55,323 bases of DNA from an uncultured Saprospiraceae bacterium (lineage in GTDB: Bacteria > Bacteroidota > Bacteroidia > Chitinophagales > Saprospiraceae): positions 1-55,323 of the forward strand of contig CAKZTD010000074.1 in NCBI GenBank assembly GCA_937921595.1. The letters are read 5' to 3'. Below, piece after piece: positions 1 to 9,178 of this stretch. Every line of letters starts with the position of its first letter. Position 1 is the first letter of the stretch. Under the pieces are notes generated by a model. It ran no database searches and was not told the origin of the DNA. It saw only the letters and a list, made by a program, of their open reading frames with translations. Made by a program: the position numbers and the translations under genes.

Positions 1-3000
1 AACGGAGATGCTCTACCAATTGGTGGACCATACGAATTTACTTACACTGCTTCTGATCAAGCAGGTAACGTATCTACTTGTACTTTCGAAGTAACTATTC
101 AAGAATATCCAAACCCATCTGGATCATTAACTTGTAACCCACAAAGTGGACAGGTATCATTAGATGTTAACTGTGAAGCTATCGTTGGTGCTGATGATGT
201 ATTGGAAGGTGGACCTTACGGATGTTATGATGACTATACTGTAGAATTATTCTTCGATGAGGATATGACTCAACCAGTTCCAACTAGTCCATTATTGACT
301 AGTCAGAATGTTGGTCAAACTATCATCGTAAGCGTAACTGATCCTGAGACTGGAAACAGCTGTTGGTCTTCAGTTATTGTTGAAGATAAAGTTATTCCAG
401 CTTTAGAGTGTGAAAACGCTGAAATTAGCTGTACTGACCCAACTACTCCTGGTACTGTAATTCCTGCAGGTACTGCAAGTGAGACAATCACTGAAGGAGG
501 ATCTTGGGCGTCAACTGCTGACCTTGATAACACTTTCGCTATTACTGGACCTGGATCAGTTACCGATGTAAATATCTCTTTAGATATTACTCATACTTGG
601 GTAGGAGATTTAGATGTTACTGTAACTAGCCCAGATGGTACTTCAGTAGATGTACTATTTAGTTCATGTGGAAACACTGATGATGTTAATGTAACATTTG
701 ATGATGAGTCAGCTAACCCATTTGCTTGTGGAGCTGGTATTCCAGTATTAGCTGGTGACATGCAGCCACAAAATGCACTTTCTGCATTTGATGGAGAAAC
801 TGCTGGTGGAGACTGGATCGTAACTGTTGCAGACCCAGTAGGTGGAGACGGTGGAAACATCAACTCTATTACTCTTACAGTTGGATATAGTGGAGCTTCT
901 GTTTCATTCCCACTTCCTGCAGGTGCATTCATTTCTCAGCCAGATATCAATAACGGACAACCATATACAGTGATCGGATTCGATCCATGTGGTCCTGCTA
1001 CATTGACTTTCGTTGATAATGATACTGATGGTGACTGTGTTAATGATGATTTTGTTAAAATAATTACTCGTACATGGACTATCGTTGACCAATCAGGTAA
1101 CGAAGCTACTTGTGATCAAGAAATTACGATTTTACGTTCTACTGTAGCTGATGTTGTATTCCCTCTTAACAGAGATGGAATCGAAGCTGACCATATTGCA
1201 TGTGATGATTTAGATGATGATAACTTATTAGATATCGTTCATCCTTTATTGAACTTGCCAAATCAACCAGATGCTAACGTATTATTGGATGATGAAGGTC
1301 ACCCACACCCAAGTGTAACTGGATATCCAATGATTAATGGAAGTCCAATTAATGACGCTTCTTCTTGTGAATTAAACTTAGATTATGAAGATCAAGTAAT
1401 TGATGTTTGTGAGGGAACTTACAAAATTATCCGTACTTGGACTGTCTTAGGATGGTGCCCAACTACTGAGATCGTTACTGATGTTCAAATTATCAAAGTT
1501 GTTGATGACAAAGCTCCAGTTTTAGGTGAGCCAACGAATCCAAACGATGCTAACTCTTTCACTTGTTCAATCTATGACTTTACTATTAGTACTGGTCAAA
1601 ACGATTGTACTGCAAGTGCTATCTTAGTTGATCCTTATGTATGGGATGCTTGTTCTTCTTATACAAGAGACGTATCTGTTTCTAATGGTACATTGAATGC
1701 TGCAAAAACTGCTGTATTTGGTCTTCCAATGGGTCAGACTACTGTAACTTATACTTATACTGATGATTGTGATAATGTAGGTACTTGTACTTATATCATT
1801 ACTGTTGCAGACCAAGTTAATCCAGTTGCTATCTGTGAGTCTTTCAGAGTTGTTGGTTTGACTGTTGATGAGCCAACTTTAGCTCCTGCATTTGTATTTG
1901 ACGATGGATCTTATGACAACTGTGGTGATGTTACTTACGAAGTTCGTCGTATGGATAACCCTAACTGTCCTGGTTTTGATGGTACTCCTTTCGGAGATTT
2001 TGTACCATTCTACTGTTGTGACGTTGGAGGTCCTAACGTAATGGTTGAGTTAAGAGTACGTGATGCTGCTGGTAATACTAACAGCTGTATGGTAGAAGTT
2101 GAAGTTCAAGATAAATTGAACCCAGCTATCGCTTGTCCTCCTAACAAAATCTTAGACTGTTGGGATGATCCTACAGATCTTGCTTTAACTGGTGAGGCTA
2201 CTGCAACTGATAACTGTTCTGCAGTTGTTACTTACTTCGATAATGGTGATGTTGATAACTGTGGTGTAGGAACAATCTTCCGTATCTGGACAGCTACTGA
2301 TCCAGGTGGACGTACTGCTTCTTGTGTACAGAGAATTGATGTAATTAATTCTACTCCTTACTGTATTAGTGATTTCAATCCTTGGACTTTCCAAAATAGC
2401 TACAATCCTGAATGTATTGATATTGTAGACAATGGTGCGTTTAATGATGGTCACACTACAAATGATGGTGTTGAATGGCCTGCTGATATTGACTTATCTA
2501 CTTGTGGTCCTGGTTTATTACCAGAAGATTTAGAAAATACTCCAGGTGTAAACATCAACAATGTACGTCCTCGTATTTTTGAAGATGCATGTGACTTGGT
2601 AGGATTTACTTATGATGATATTGAACTTCCTATCACAGCTCCTGCTTGTGTTAAAGTTCTTAGAACTTGGAAAGTTTATGACTGGTGTACATTTGACGAA
2701 GATAACTTCGATCCTAACAATCCTACAGCTTCTGAAGGATACTGGGAGTATACTCAAGTAATCAAAGTATTAAACTCTGAAGCTCCAGTAATTACTTCTG
2801 ACTGTAACAATGTATCATTCTGTAGCTACGATCCTAACTGTGCGATCGGTGCGGCTACTTTATTGATTGATGCTACAGATGATTGTACTGCTGCTGCTGA
2901 TTTGAACTATGAGTACAAAATTGATGCTTTCAATGACGGTGGTAACGATATTATCGGTCAAGGTGCTGATGCATCTGGAAACTACCCAATTGGTACGCAC

Positions 3001-4671
3001 AAAATTACTTGGTTTGTAGAAGATGGTTGTGGAAACGTTGCAGTTTGTGATTACTTATTTGTAATTGCTGATTGTAAAGCTCCAACACCAAATCTATTGA
3101 ACGGTATTGCTACTGATATGATGCCAGGTTGTATGATCGAAATTTGGGCTACAGATTGGGATAACCCATCTTCTCCTTCTTTCGATAATTGTGGAATCGA
3201 AGAGTGGAGAGTTGTTTCTCCTTCTCAAGGACCAGGTCAAACTGCTCCTCCTGCAAACGCAGCATTCAACTGGACGTTCTCTGGTCCTGGTGACTTAGGA
3301 ACTCAAACAGTTGATGTTTGGATCAAAGATGTTAACGGTAACTGGGGTTATGTTTCTACATACATCCTTGTTCAAGATAACATGAATAACTGTAATGGTG
3401 CTCCAACTGTATTAATTGCAGGTACTTTAGAAAATGAAGAAACTGAAATGGTTGATGAGTCTATGTTAGCGATCACAGGAAATGCTCCTGGTGTTCCAGA
3501 CATCGATTACGACATGATGGGCGACGGTGGAGAGTATGCTTTCCCTGGTCTTGCTACTGGTGGTAACTATGTAGTAACTCCTGAGAAAGATATCAACCCA
3601 CTTAACGGTGTATCTACATTTGACCTTGTTAAGATTAGCCAACACATTCTAGAAGTAGAATCGTTGTCTTCTCCTTACAAAATCATCTCTGCGGATATTA
3701 ATAATGATGGTAATGTTACCACATTTGATTTAATCCAATTACGTAGATTAATCCTTTTCATTGATACTGAATTCCAGAACAACACTTCTTGGAGATTTGT
3801 TGAAGCTGACTTCGTATTCCCTAATCTAGAAAACCCATTCCAGACTAACTTCCCAGAAGTATTCTCTGTAAATGGTCTTACTGCTGACGAGAACAATGCT
3901 AACTTCATTGCAATGAAGATTGGTGATGTTAACTGTAGTGCATCTCCTAACGGTTTAGTTGGAGAAAGCGACAGTCGTTCTGTAGGTGAAATGGTTCTTA
4001 GCGTTCAAGATGCACAAATGAAAGCAGGTGAAACTTACACAGTAGATTTCACAGCTAAAGATTTTGCTAACATCTACGGTTACCAATTCACTTTAGGATT
4101 TGATAACTCTGTTGTTGAATTCGAAGGAATCGAAGCTGGTGAATTAACTAACTTAAGCGATCTTAACTTCGGTATGTCTATGATTAACGAAGGTATCATC
4201 ACTACAAGTTGGAATAATTCTAACGCAGTTACTATGGATGAAAATGCTGTATTATTCAGCGTTACATTCTCTGCTAACAGTAATGCTAACTTAAGCGATG
4301 TAATTAATGTTAACTCTCGTTACACTACAGCGGAAGCTTATGATAACGAAGGTGTACTTGATATCAACGTTGAGTTCAATTCTGAAAATGGTGTAACAGC
4401 TGCTGCTGGAGTTTTCGAACTTTATCAGAACACGCCTAACCCATTCAAAGATGAAACGAACATTAGCTTCAACTTACCAGAAGCTGGTTTCGCTACATTA
4501 ACTGTATACGATGTTTCAGGAAAAGTTCTTCGAGTAGTAGAAGGTGAATTCGCTCAAGGTTACAATGAAGTAACTGTAAACAGAAGCGAAGTTGCTGGTA
4601 CTGGTGTACTTTACTACCAACTTGATACTGAAAACAATTCTGCTACTAAAAAGATGATCATCATCAAATAG
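1..4671 (+). CDS. HYR-repeat T9SS surface protein with P-domain, dockerin-like and cohesin-like modules (5' end missing)
   Basis: The reading frame is open from base 1, so the N-terminus and signal peptide lie outside the window; the TTG at 202 is not a start. The 1,556 visible residues are Cys-rich Ig-like/HYR repeats with the recurrent TWTxxDxxGN...C pattern. A proprotein-convertase P-domain (about residues 155-300, with THTWVGDLDVTVTSPDGT and GGDWIVTVAD) is embedded in the first complete repeat. Near the end comes a dockerin-like pair (about 1200-1255, STFDLVKISQHIL and ADINNDGNVTTFDLIQLRR), a cohesin-like beta-sandwich (about 1330-1460) and a T9SS type A sorting domain (about 1470-1556, YQNTPNPF ... 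TKKMIIIK). By family it is exported through the periplasm, moved by the T9SS and anchored on the surface or released. Adhesion or matrix building is inferred. No catalytic domain is seen. Confidence 0.9.
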   Translation, partial: NGDALPIGGPYEFTYTASDQAGNVSTCTFEVTIQEYPNPSGSLTCNPQSGQVSLDVNCEAIVGADDVLEGGPYGCYDDYTVELFFDEDMTQPVPTSPLLTSQNVGQTIIVSVTDPETGNSCWSSVIVEDKVIPALECENAEISCTDPTTPGTVIPAGTASETITEGGSWASTADLDNTFAITGPGSVTDVNISLDITHTWVGDLDVTVTSPDGTSVDVLFSSCGNTDDVNVTFDDESANPFACGAGIPVLAGDMQPQNALSAFDGETAGGDWIVTVADPVGGDGGNINSITLTVGYSGASVSFPLPAGAFISQPDINNGQPYTVIGFDPCGPATLTFVDNDTDGDCVNDDFVKIITRTWTIVDQSGNEATCDQEITILRSTVADVVFPLNRDGIEADHIACDDLDDDNLLDIVHPLLNLPNQPDANVLLDDEGHPHPSVTGYPMINGSPINDASSCELNLDYEDQVIDVCEGTYKIIRTWTVLGWCPTTEIVTDVQIIKVVDDKAPVLGEPTNPNDANSFTCSIYDFTISTGQNDCTASAILVDPYVWDACSSYTRDVSVSNGTLNAAKTAVFGLPMGQTTVTYTYTDDCDNVGTCTYIITVADQVNPVAICESFRVVGLTVDEPTLAPAFVFDDGSYDNCGDVTYEVRRMDNPNCPGFDGTPFGDFVPFYCCDVGGPNVMVELRVRDAAGNTNSCMVEVEVQDKLNPAIACPPNKILDCWDDPTDLALTGEATATDNCSAVVTYFDNGDVDNCGVGTIFRIWTATDPGGRTASCVQRIDVINSTPYCISDFNPWTFQNSYNPECIDIVDNGAFNDGHTTNDGVEWPADIDLSTCGPGLLPEDLENTPGVNINNVRPRIFEDACDLVGFTYDDIELPITAPACVKVLRTWKVYDWCTFDEDNFDPNNPTASEGYWEYTQVIKVLNSEAPVITSDCNNVSFCSYDPNCAIGAATLLIDATDDCTAAADLNYEYKIDAFNDGGNDIIGQGADASGNYPIGTHKITWFVEDGCGNVAVCDYLFVIADCKAPTPNLLNGIATDMMPGCMIEIWATDWDNPSSPSFDNCGIEEWRVVSPSQGPGQTAPPANAAFNWTFSGPGDLGTQTVDVWIKDVNGNWGYVSTYILVQDNMNNCNGAPTVLIAGTLENEETEMVDESMLAITGNAPGVPDIDYDMMGDGGEYAFPGLATGGNYVVTPEKDINPLNGVSTFDLVKISQHILEVESLSSPYKIISADINNDGNVTTFDLIQLRRLILFIDTEFQNNTSWRFVEADFVFPNLENPFQTNFPEVFSVNGLTADENNANFIAMKIGDVNCSASPNGLVGESDSRSVGEMVLSVQDAQMKAGETYTVDFTAKDFANIYGYQFTLGFDNSVVEFEGIEAGELTNLSDLNFGMSMINEGIITTSWNNSNAVTMDENAVLFSVTFSANSNANLSDVINVNSRYTTAEAYDNEGVLDINVEFNSENGVTAAAGVFELYQNTPNPFKDETNISFNLPEAGFATLTVYDVSGKVLRVVEGEFAQGYNEVTVNRSEVAGTGVLYYQLDTENNSATKKMIIIK

Positions 4672-4696
4672 TATTTGAATTGACTTTGATTGTGTG

Positions 4697-4730
4697 GAAG
4701 GAAGAAATCTTCAATGGTTTTTTCCTTCCT
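4697..4730 (+). terminator. Hairpin directly after the first HYR gene
   Basis: GGAAGGAA pairs with TTCCTTCC across an A/T-rich inner section, 26 bases after the stop codon. There is no U-tract after the stem (the T run lies inside it), so it may be a 3'-end stabiliser rather than the real stop. First of three hairpins in a row. Confidence 0.4.
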
Positions 4731-4807
4731 CATAAAACAATCAAAGCTTCTAAAAATATAAGCTCAGTAGCCGAATTTAAAATGCTTTAAAATCGGTTTT
4801 TGGGATG

Positions 4808-4844
4808 GCCTCTCTCCGTGCGAAGTTGGAGGGGGGCTTTTTTT
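4808..4844 (+). terminator. Rho-independent terminator
   Basis: A 10-bp stem (GCCTCTCTCC with GGAGGGGGGC, two G-U pairs) is followed by seven T. It is preceded by an AAAATCGGTTTTTGGGAT stretch that recurs before the terminator at 9105-9145. Confidence 0.8.
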
Positions 4845-4846
4845 AT

Positions 4847-4892
4847 GGGACTATTTGCTCTATTGAATGATGGAGGAAATAGTCCCTTTTTT
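4847..4892 (+). terminator. Rho-independent terminator
   Basis: A perfect 10-bp stem, GGGACTATTT with AAATAGTCCC, with a 20-base loop and followed by six T. It starts three bases after the previous terminator ends, so transcripts of the HYR gene meet two strong terminators in succession. The rest of the gap, 4893-5250, is AT-rich with no gene, RNA or clear promoter that I can support; TATCTTTA at 5077-5084 is a near-miss to TAnnTTTG. Confidence 0.8.
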
Positions 4893-5250
4893 GTTGTTCA
4901 GAATCTCATCGCTTAGTTTTCCCTAAAAAAGAAGAACAAGTGATTTAAAAGGAACACTTTAAAAGAATAAATAATCTGATAGGATAAATGATGTTATTTT
5001 TTAAAAAAGATGATGAAAAGATCAATAAAAGGTTACCAAATTCAAATTTGTATGCTAGTTTTCATTATAAGTTTTTTATCTTTATAGTAATATTTAGATT
5101 ATTAATTCTAAATATCTTTCCCACAACCACCTTCTAATATTCTGATACGTGCTACTGCTCGTATCAATTTCTATTTTCATCCCAATCATCCGGTTTAAAT
5201 TCATAATGCAACTCATTATGCCTCATTTTTTATAATAAAAAAAGTATGCG

Positions 5251-8200
5251 ATGTTAACAAAATTTACACTTAACCATGAACGCGTTTTAAAAATGACCAA
5301 AATGAAAAATGTCTTTTTCGTATTGGGATTTTTAATGATGGGCTTTGCTCTAAACGCACAAACAAGTATCAATTGTTTGTACCCTTTTGTACCAACTCCT
5401 TGTGAAGGATGGATCGACTCAAGTCCTAATATGGTAGAAGTTACTACTGATTGTCCAACAGGTTATACCTTGACAATTGGTGATCCAGTTTTAATAAGTG
5501 GATCAGGATCTTGTCCTGGAGCTACTTATTCTGTTACTTATACAGCTACCGATAACTGTGGTAGTTCTTCTTCATGTTCTCAAACATGGGTAATCCAAAA
5601 TGATGGACCAACTTTGGTATGTCCAACCGATCTTTATCTAACCTGTGGAGATCCTCTTAATGATGTACATATCGAGGAATGGTTAGGGTCATTAGAAACA
5701 AATGTTTCTTGTTTATTAGGATCAAACTCTTTCAATACCTATAATCCTAACTGGATTAATGGACCTTGTCTAAGTGCTTTTCAAACAGTGTCTTTCTTCG
5801 TGACAGATGCTTGCGGTCGAAGTGCTTCATGTAGTGCGACTGTTTTTGTATCAGATACTGATGCACCAGTTATAGAACAACCAGCTGAAGATTTATTAGC
5901 GGTTTGTAGTTATGATACACCACATGATTTTCAAGACTGGATCAATAACCATGGAGGAGCAGTTGCAAGTGATGCTTGTTCAAATGTTTCTTGGTCAACA
6001 ATCCCAGCTAATCCTCAATTGCCATTAGCATGTGAAGAAATTGAAGTTACTTTCGTCGCTAGAGATGGATGTGGATGGGAAGTATCAACTACTGCTTCAT
6101 TTGAATTGATCGATTGCCATCCTCCAGTAATTACTGGACAACCTGGTGATAGAGTTGTTGAGTGTACCGATGATATCGATGCAGCATTGAACGCTTGGTT
6201 AGGTAGCAATGGTGGTGCAACAGCAGAAGATGCATGTGGAGATGTGATTTGGATGTCAGATCCAATGAACCCAATGTTAAGCGATGATTGTGGAAACACA
6301 GGTTCAGTTACCGTTGTCTTTATTGCAAAAGATAATTGTGGAAATGAAGCTTTAACAAATCCTGCTACTTTTACAGTTGTAGATAATACACCTCCAGTTT
6401 TTACATCTGTTCCTATGGACATGACACTTGACTGTAATGATGATCCAGTCTTTGGAACTCCAACAGCAGAAGACGCTTGTGGAATGGTTACTATTACACA
6501 TGTTGATGTTGAGACAGGAGGAAGTTGTGATGGTAGTGCAACTCGAACTTGGACTGCAACTGATGAATGTGGAAATACAGCAACTGCATCTCAAACAATT
6601 AATTTTAGTGATACTAATCCTCCAGTATTCACATCAGTTCCAGGTGATGAATCTGTAGAATGTACTGATGATGTTGTCTTTGGAACTCCAGAAGCGAATG
6701 ATGATTGTGGAGATGTAACCATTACTCATATGGATATGACTTTGACTGCAGTCGAAGGTGGATTTAGTGGAGATCAAGAAGTTCCTGCAAGTGGATCTAA
6801 TGGATCAGGTTCTGTTACTGGAACTTATAAAGCAAGTACTGGAAAATTAATGATTGATGTAAGTTTTGAAGGATTAATGGATACAACTGCAGCTGCACAT
6901 ATTCATAATGCACCTGTAGGTGCAAATGGTGGAGTTGTTTTCGCATTGCCAATTCCAACAGGAGTTACTGAAGGTGGTTTTTCATATATGGTAGAACTTG
7001 ATGCAGATCAAGCTGCTGAATTTGAAGCAGGAAATTATTATATTAATATTCATACTCCAGCTGTACCAAGCGGAGAAATCCGAGCTCAATTATTTAATAA
7101 AACATGTATTGGTACAGCGACTCGTACCTGGACTGCGACTGATGAATGTGGAAATACTTCTACTGCTTCACAATCGATAAGATTTGAAGATACAGAAGCT
7201 CCAGTAGCTAGTGGTACGCCAGCAGATATTACAATATCTTGTGGTGATCCAATTGAATTTGGAGACGCTCCAACATGGACTGATAACTGTGATACTGATA
7301 TCTTTACTTCAGTAGAAGATTCAACAGAAGATGCTGATTGTCCTAATACACTTACTTATGTTAGAACATGGGCTGCAATTGATGATTGCGGAAATCTAGG
7401 AACAGCTAAACAAAGAATTTTTGTAGAGGATTTAGAGCCACCTGTATTTACTTATGTACCGCCAACACAAGATATTGATTGTATGGTTCCTCCTTTTAAT
7501 TTTGAAGAGCCAATTGCAGTAGATAATTGTGGAGGTACTGTTACACTTACCTTTGTTGATGAAGCGCCAAATGGAAGTATTTGTGATATTGGAGCTGCAT
7601 TTAATAGAGCTTATACTGCAACAGATGAATGCGGTAATACTGCAACCGTTGATGTTCAGATTTGGGTAAATGCTGATCAAGGAGGACCTGAATTTACTTT
7701 CGTGCCAGAAGATCTTACTTTTTACTGTGCGGATGGAGAACCTGTTATTCCAGATGCAGTTGCAGTAGATGATTGTGATCCTGATGTGATGATTACTTTC
7801 GAAGATGAGTTTAATACAGATCCTGATGATTGTGGAAATGGATATGGATACGATATCATTCGAACTTGGACAGCAACTGATCATTGTGGTAACACAACGA
7901 CTGCGGTAACATTAGCATGGGTGAAAGGACCTTTGTCAAGACCTGCAGGTAATGTGATTAACAATGGAGGTTTTATTTCTAATGAAGGAGATGTTTTAGT
8001 AAATAACATTCTTTCAATTAGTCCTAATCCTGCTGATGATAATCTGAATGTAATCTTTACTTCTGAAGTAGAACAAAATGCATCTATCCGAGTATTTGAT
8101 ATTCTTGGAAAAAATGTTTTGAGCAGAGTTGAAAATGCTGTTGAAGGTACAAATGTAGCCAACATAGCAGTCAGTGGTTTTACTCCAGGAACTTATCTTA

Positions 8201-8253
8201 TTTCAATAGGATTTGGAGATAGTGTAATTACTAAGAAGTTTATCAAGAGATAA
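5251..8253 (+). CDS. HYR-repeat T9SS surface protein with a nested CHRD domain
   Basis: A 1,000-residue secreted protein. The signal peptide is MKNVFFVLGFLMMGFALNAQ, so the true start may be the ATG at 5293 or 5302 rather than 5251; no ribosome-binding site decides this. Cys-rich HYR/Ig-like repeats follow, each with a TWTATDECGNT-type strand. A CHRD domain (about residues 500-620: SGDQEVPASGSNGSG, AAHIHNAPVGANG, GEIRAQLF) sits inside one repeat, between ITHMD and CIGTATRTWTATD; the preceding repeat shows the uninterrupted order. The last 75 or so residues are a T9SS sorting domain (ISPNPADDNLNV ... VITKKFIKR). It is probably cell-surface or matrix associated; an adhesive role is inferred. 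It has its own terminator and stands alone as a transcription unit. Confidence 0.88.
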   Translation: MLTKFTLNHERVLKMTKMKNVFFVLGFLMMGFALNAQTSINCLYPFVPTPCEGWIDSSPNMVEVTTDCPTGYTLTIGDPVLISGSGSCPGATYSVTYTATDNCGSSSSCSQTWVIQNDGPTLVCPTDLYLTCGDPLNDVHIEEWLGSLETNVSCLLGSNSFNTYNPNWINGPCLSAFQTVSFFVTDACGRSASCSATVFVSDTDAPVIEQPAEDLLAVCSYDTPHDFQDWINNHGGAVASDACSNVSWSTIPANPQLPLACEEIEVTFVARDGCGWEVSTTASFELIDCHPPVITGQPGDRVVECTDDIDAALNAWLGSNGGATAEDACGDVIWMSDPMNPMLSDDCGNTGSVTVVFIAKDNCGNEALTNPATFTVVDNTPPVFTSVPMDMTLDCNDDPVFGTPTAEDACGMVTITHVDVETGGSCDGSATRTWTATDECGNTATASQTINFSDTNPPVFTSVPGDESVECTDDVVFGTPEANDDCGDVTITHMDMTLTAVEGGFSGDQEVPASGSNGSGSVTGTYKASTGKLMIDVSFEGLMDTTAAAHIHNAPVGANGGVVFALPIPTGVTEGGFSYMVELDADQAAEFEAGNYYINIHTPAVPSGEIRAQLFNKTCIGTATRTWTATDECGNTSTASQSIRFEDTEAPVASGTPADITISCGDPIEFGDAPTWTDNCDTDIFTSVEDSTEDADCPNTLTYVRTWAAIDDCGNLGTAKQRIFVEDLEPPVFTYVPPTQDIDCMVPPFNFEEPIAVDNCGGTVTLTFVDEAPNGSICDIGAAFNRAYTATDECGNTATVDVQIWVNADQGGPEFTFVPEDLTFYCADGEPVIPDAVAVDDCDPDVMITFEDEFNTDPDDCGNGYGYDIIRTWTATDHCGNTTTAVTLAWVKGPLSRPAGNVINNGGFISNEGDVLVNNILSISPNPADDNLNVIFTSEVEQNASIRVFDILGKNVLSRVENAVEGTNVANIAVSGFTPGTYLISIGFGDSVITKKFIKR

Positions 8254-8278
8254 ATTTTATTTGTATAGAATACTAAAG

Positions 8279-8310
8279 AGCACTTCCTAATTTTTAGGAA
8301 GTGCTTTTTT
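8279..8310 (+). terminator. Rho-independent terminator of the CHRD/HYR gene
   Basis: A perfect 12-bp stem (AGCACTTCCTAA with TTAGGAAGTGCT) with a 3-base loop and a run of six T, 25 bases after the stop codon. Confidence 0.92.
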
Positions 8311-9104
8311 ATTGCTTATCGAGATTGTTCTCAAACCCTAGGCTTAGGCGTTTTATACTGAGGGGCAAAAGTTAATCGTTGAATTTTTATGCTAAAAAGG
8401 GTTTTAAATTAAAAAATAACGATTTTATGATCTATTTTTTTGATTTCCAGTTTAATTTATTAAAGAGGTTTTTATAAAATAGATTAAGTTTTAGTTGATT
8501 GATTATCAGTATATTATGCTTGCCTTGTTGCAGTGTTGCTTATCAGGGTAATCAAAACAAATTACTATTTAAATGATATGTTAAATATTGATATTTAAAA
8601 TACCATTTTTGGGGTATAGTGACTAGAAATATATAGCGTATATTTGCAATGCGTCCTTATTTAATGAGGGTGTATGAACAAAGACAGATTATAATTCCAT
8701 TACCGAAAAAACTTCAGATTATGATAAGATAATCCACTTTCCCATTATAAGAACAGAAAGGATTTCTTTTTACATGAACTATATCAACCAGCTTTTCTCA
8801 ATATAAATTCCTTTTAAATTTCCTTCTGTTTCTGGAGAGTCGAATTATTCTATTTCGTAGAACATATCATCTACGTCTATCCTTATCATTTAAGTCGTTT
8901 GAATTTAACACGAGGTTTCTCGTGGGTAGATTTATCTGTCTGACTTAGCAAAAAGTTGAAAACATTATTGAATTGTAGAAGATGAATAGAAGTGCTTTGT
9001 GCACTATCTAAAGAATATCTTTTTGCGCCATCTTTCGAATAAAGAATTGGGTAATTATATTAATGGTAACTGTTTAGAGATTTATTTTAAAACGGTTTTG
9101 GGAT
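8311..9104. other. Gene-free stretch of about 800 bases
   Basis: No convincing coding sequence on either strand; the longest plausible small frame begins at the ATG 8649 and gives only 27 residues. The stretch is AT-rich. A perfect TAnnTTTG motif (TATATTTG, 8639-8646) could be a -7 element, but no -33 TTG lies at the usual 17-23 base spacing. A plus-strand terminator closes the stretch at 9105-9145. It may be a non-coding transcript of about 490 nt or the flanks of a lost gene; I recognise no RNA family (tmRNA, SRP, RNase P and 6S considered). Confidence 0.4.
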
Positions 9105-9145
9105 AGTCCCTCTTCACTAACGTGTGAAGGGGGATTGCTTTTTTA
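9105..9145 (+). terminator. Orphan Rho-independent terminator
   Basis: TCCCTCTTCAC pairs with GTGAAGGGGGA (one wobble, extended by A-U/G-U pairs) around a 6-base loop, then GC and six T. The T-tract is on the plus strand, yet no plus-strand gene lies upstream of it after the terminator at 8310. On the minus strand it is preceded, not followed, by the T-run, so it does not serve the minus gene ending at 9179. Confidence 0.8.
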
Positions 9146-9178
9146 GGAATGTCTATGTTTAGCAGACGAACGTTTTAA

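Noticed and set aside
202-204. Start codon of the first HYR gene
   Set aside because: The codon is TTG and the frame is open and HYR-like from base 1, so this is an internal codon of a gene cut by the edge.
7432-7884. 150-residue minus-strand frame opposite the CHRD/HYR gene
   Set aside because: Its Ile/Ser/Cys-rich translation is the mirror of Asp/Gly/Thr-rich HYR repeats; there is no start signal or domain.
8639-9145. tmRNA, SRP RNA, 6S RNA or RNase P RNA in the gene-free stretch
   Set aside because: No tRNA-like ends, conserved cores or expected stems were found; only the terminator is convincing.
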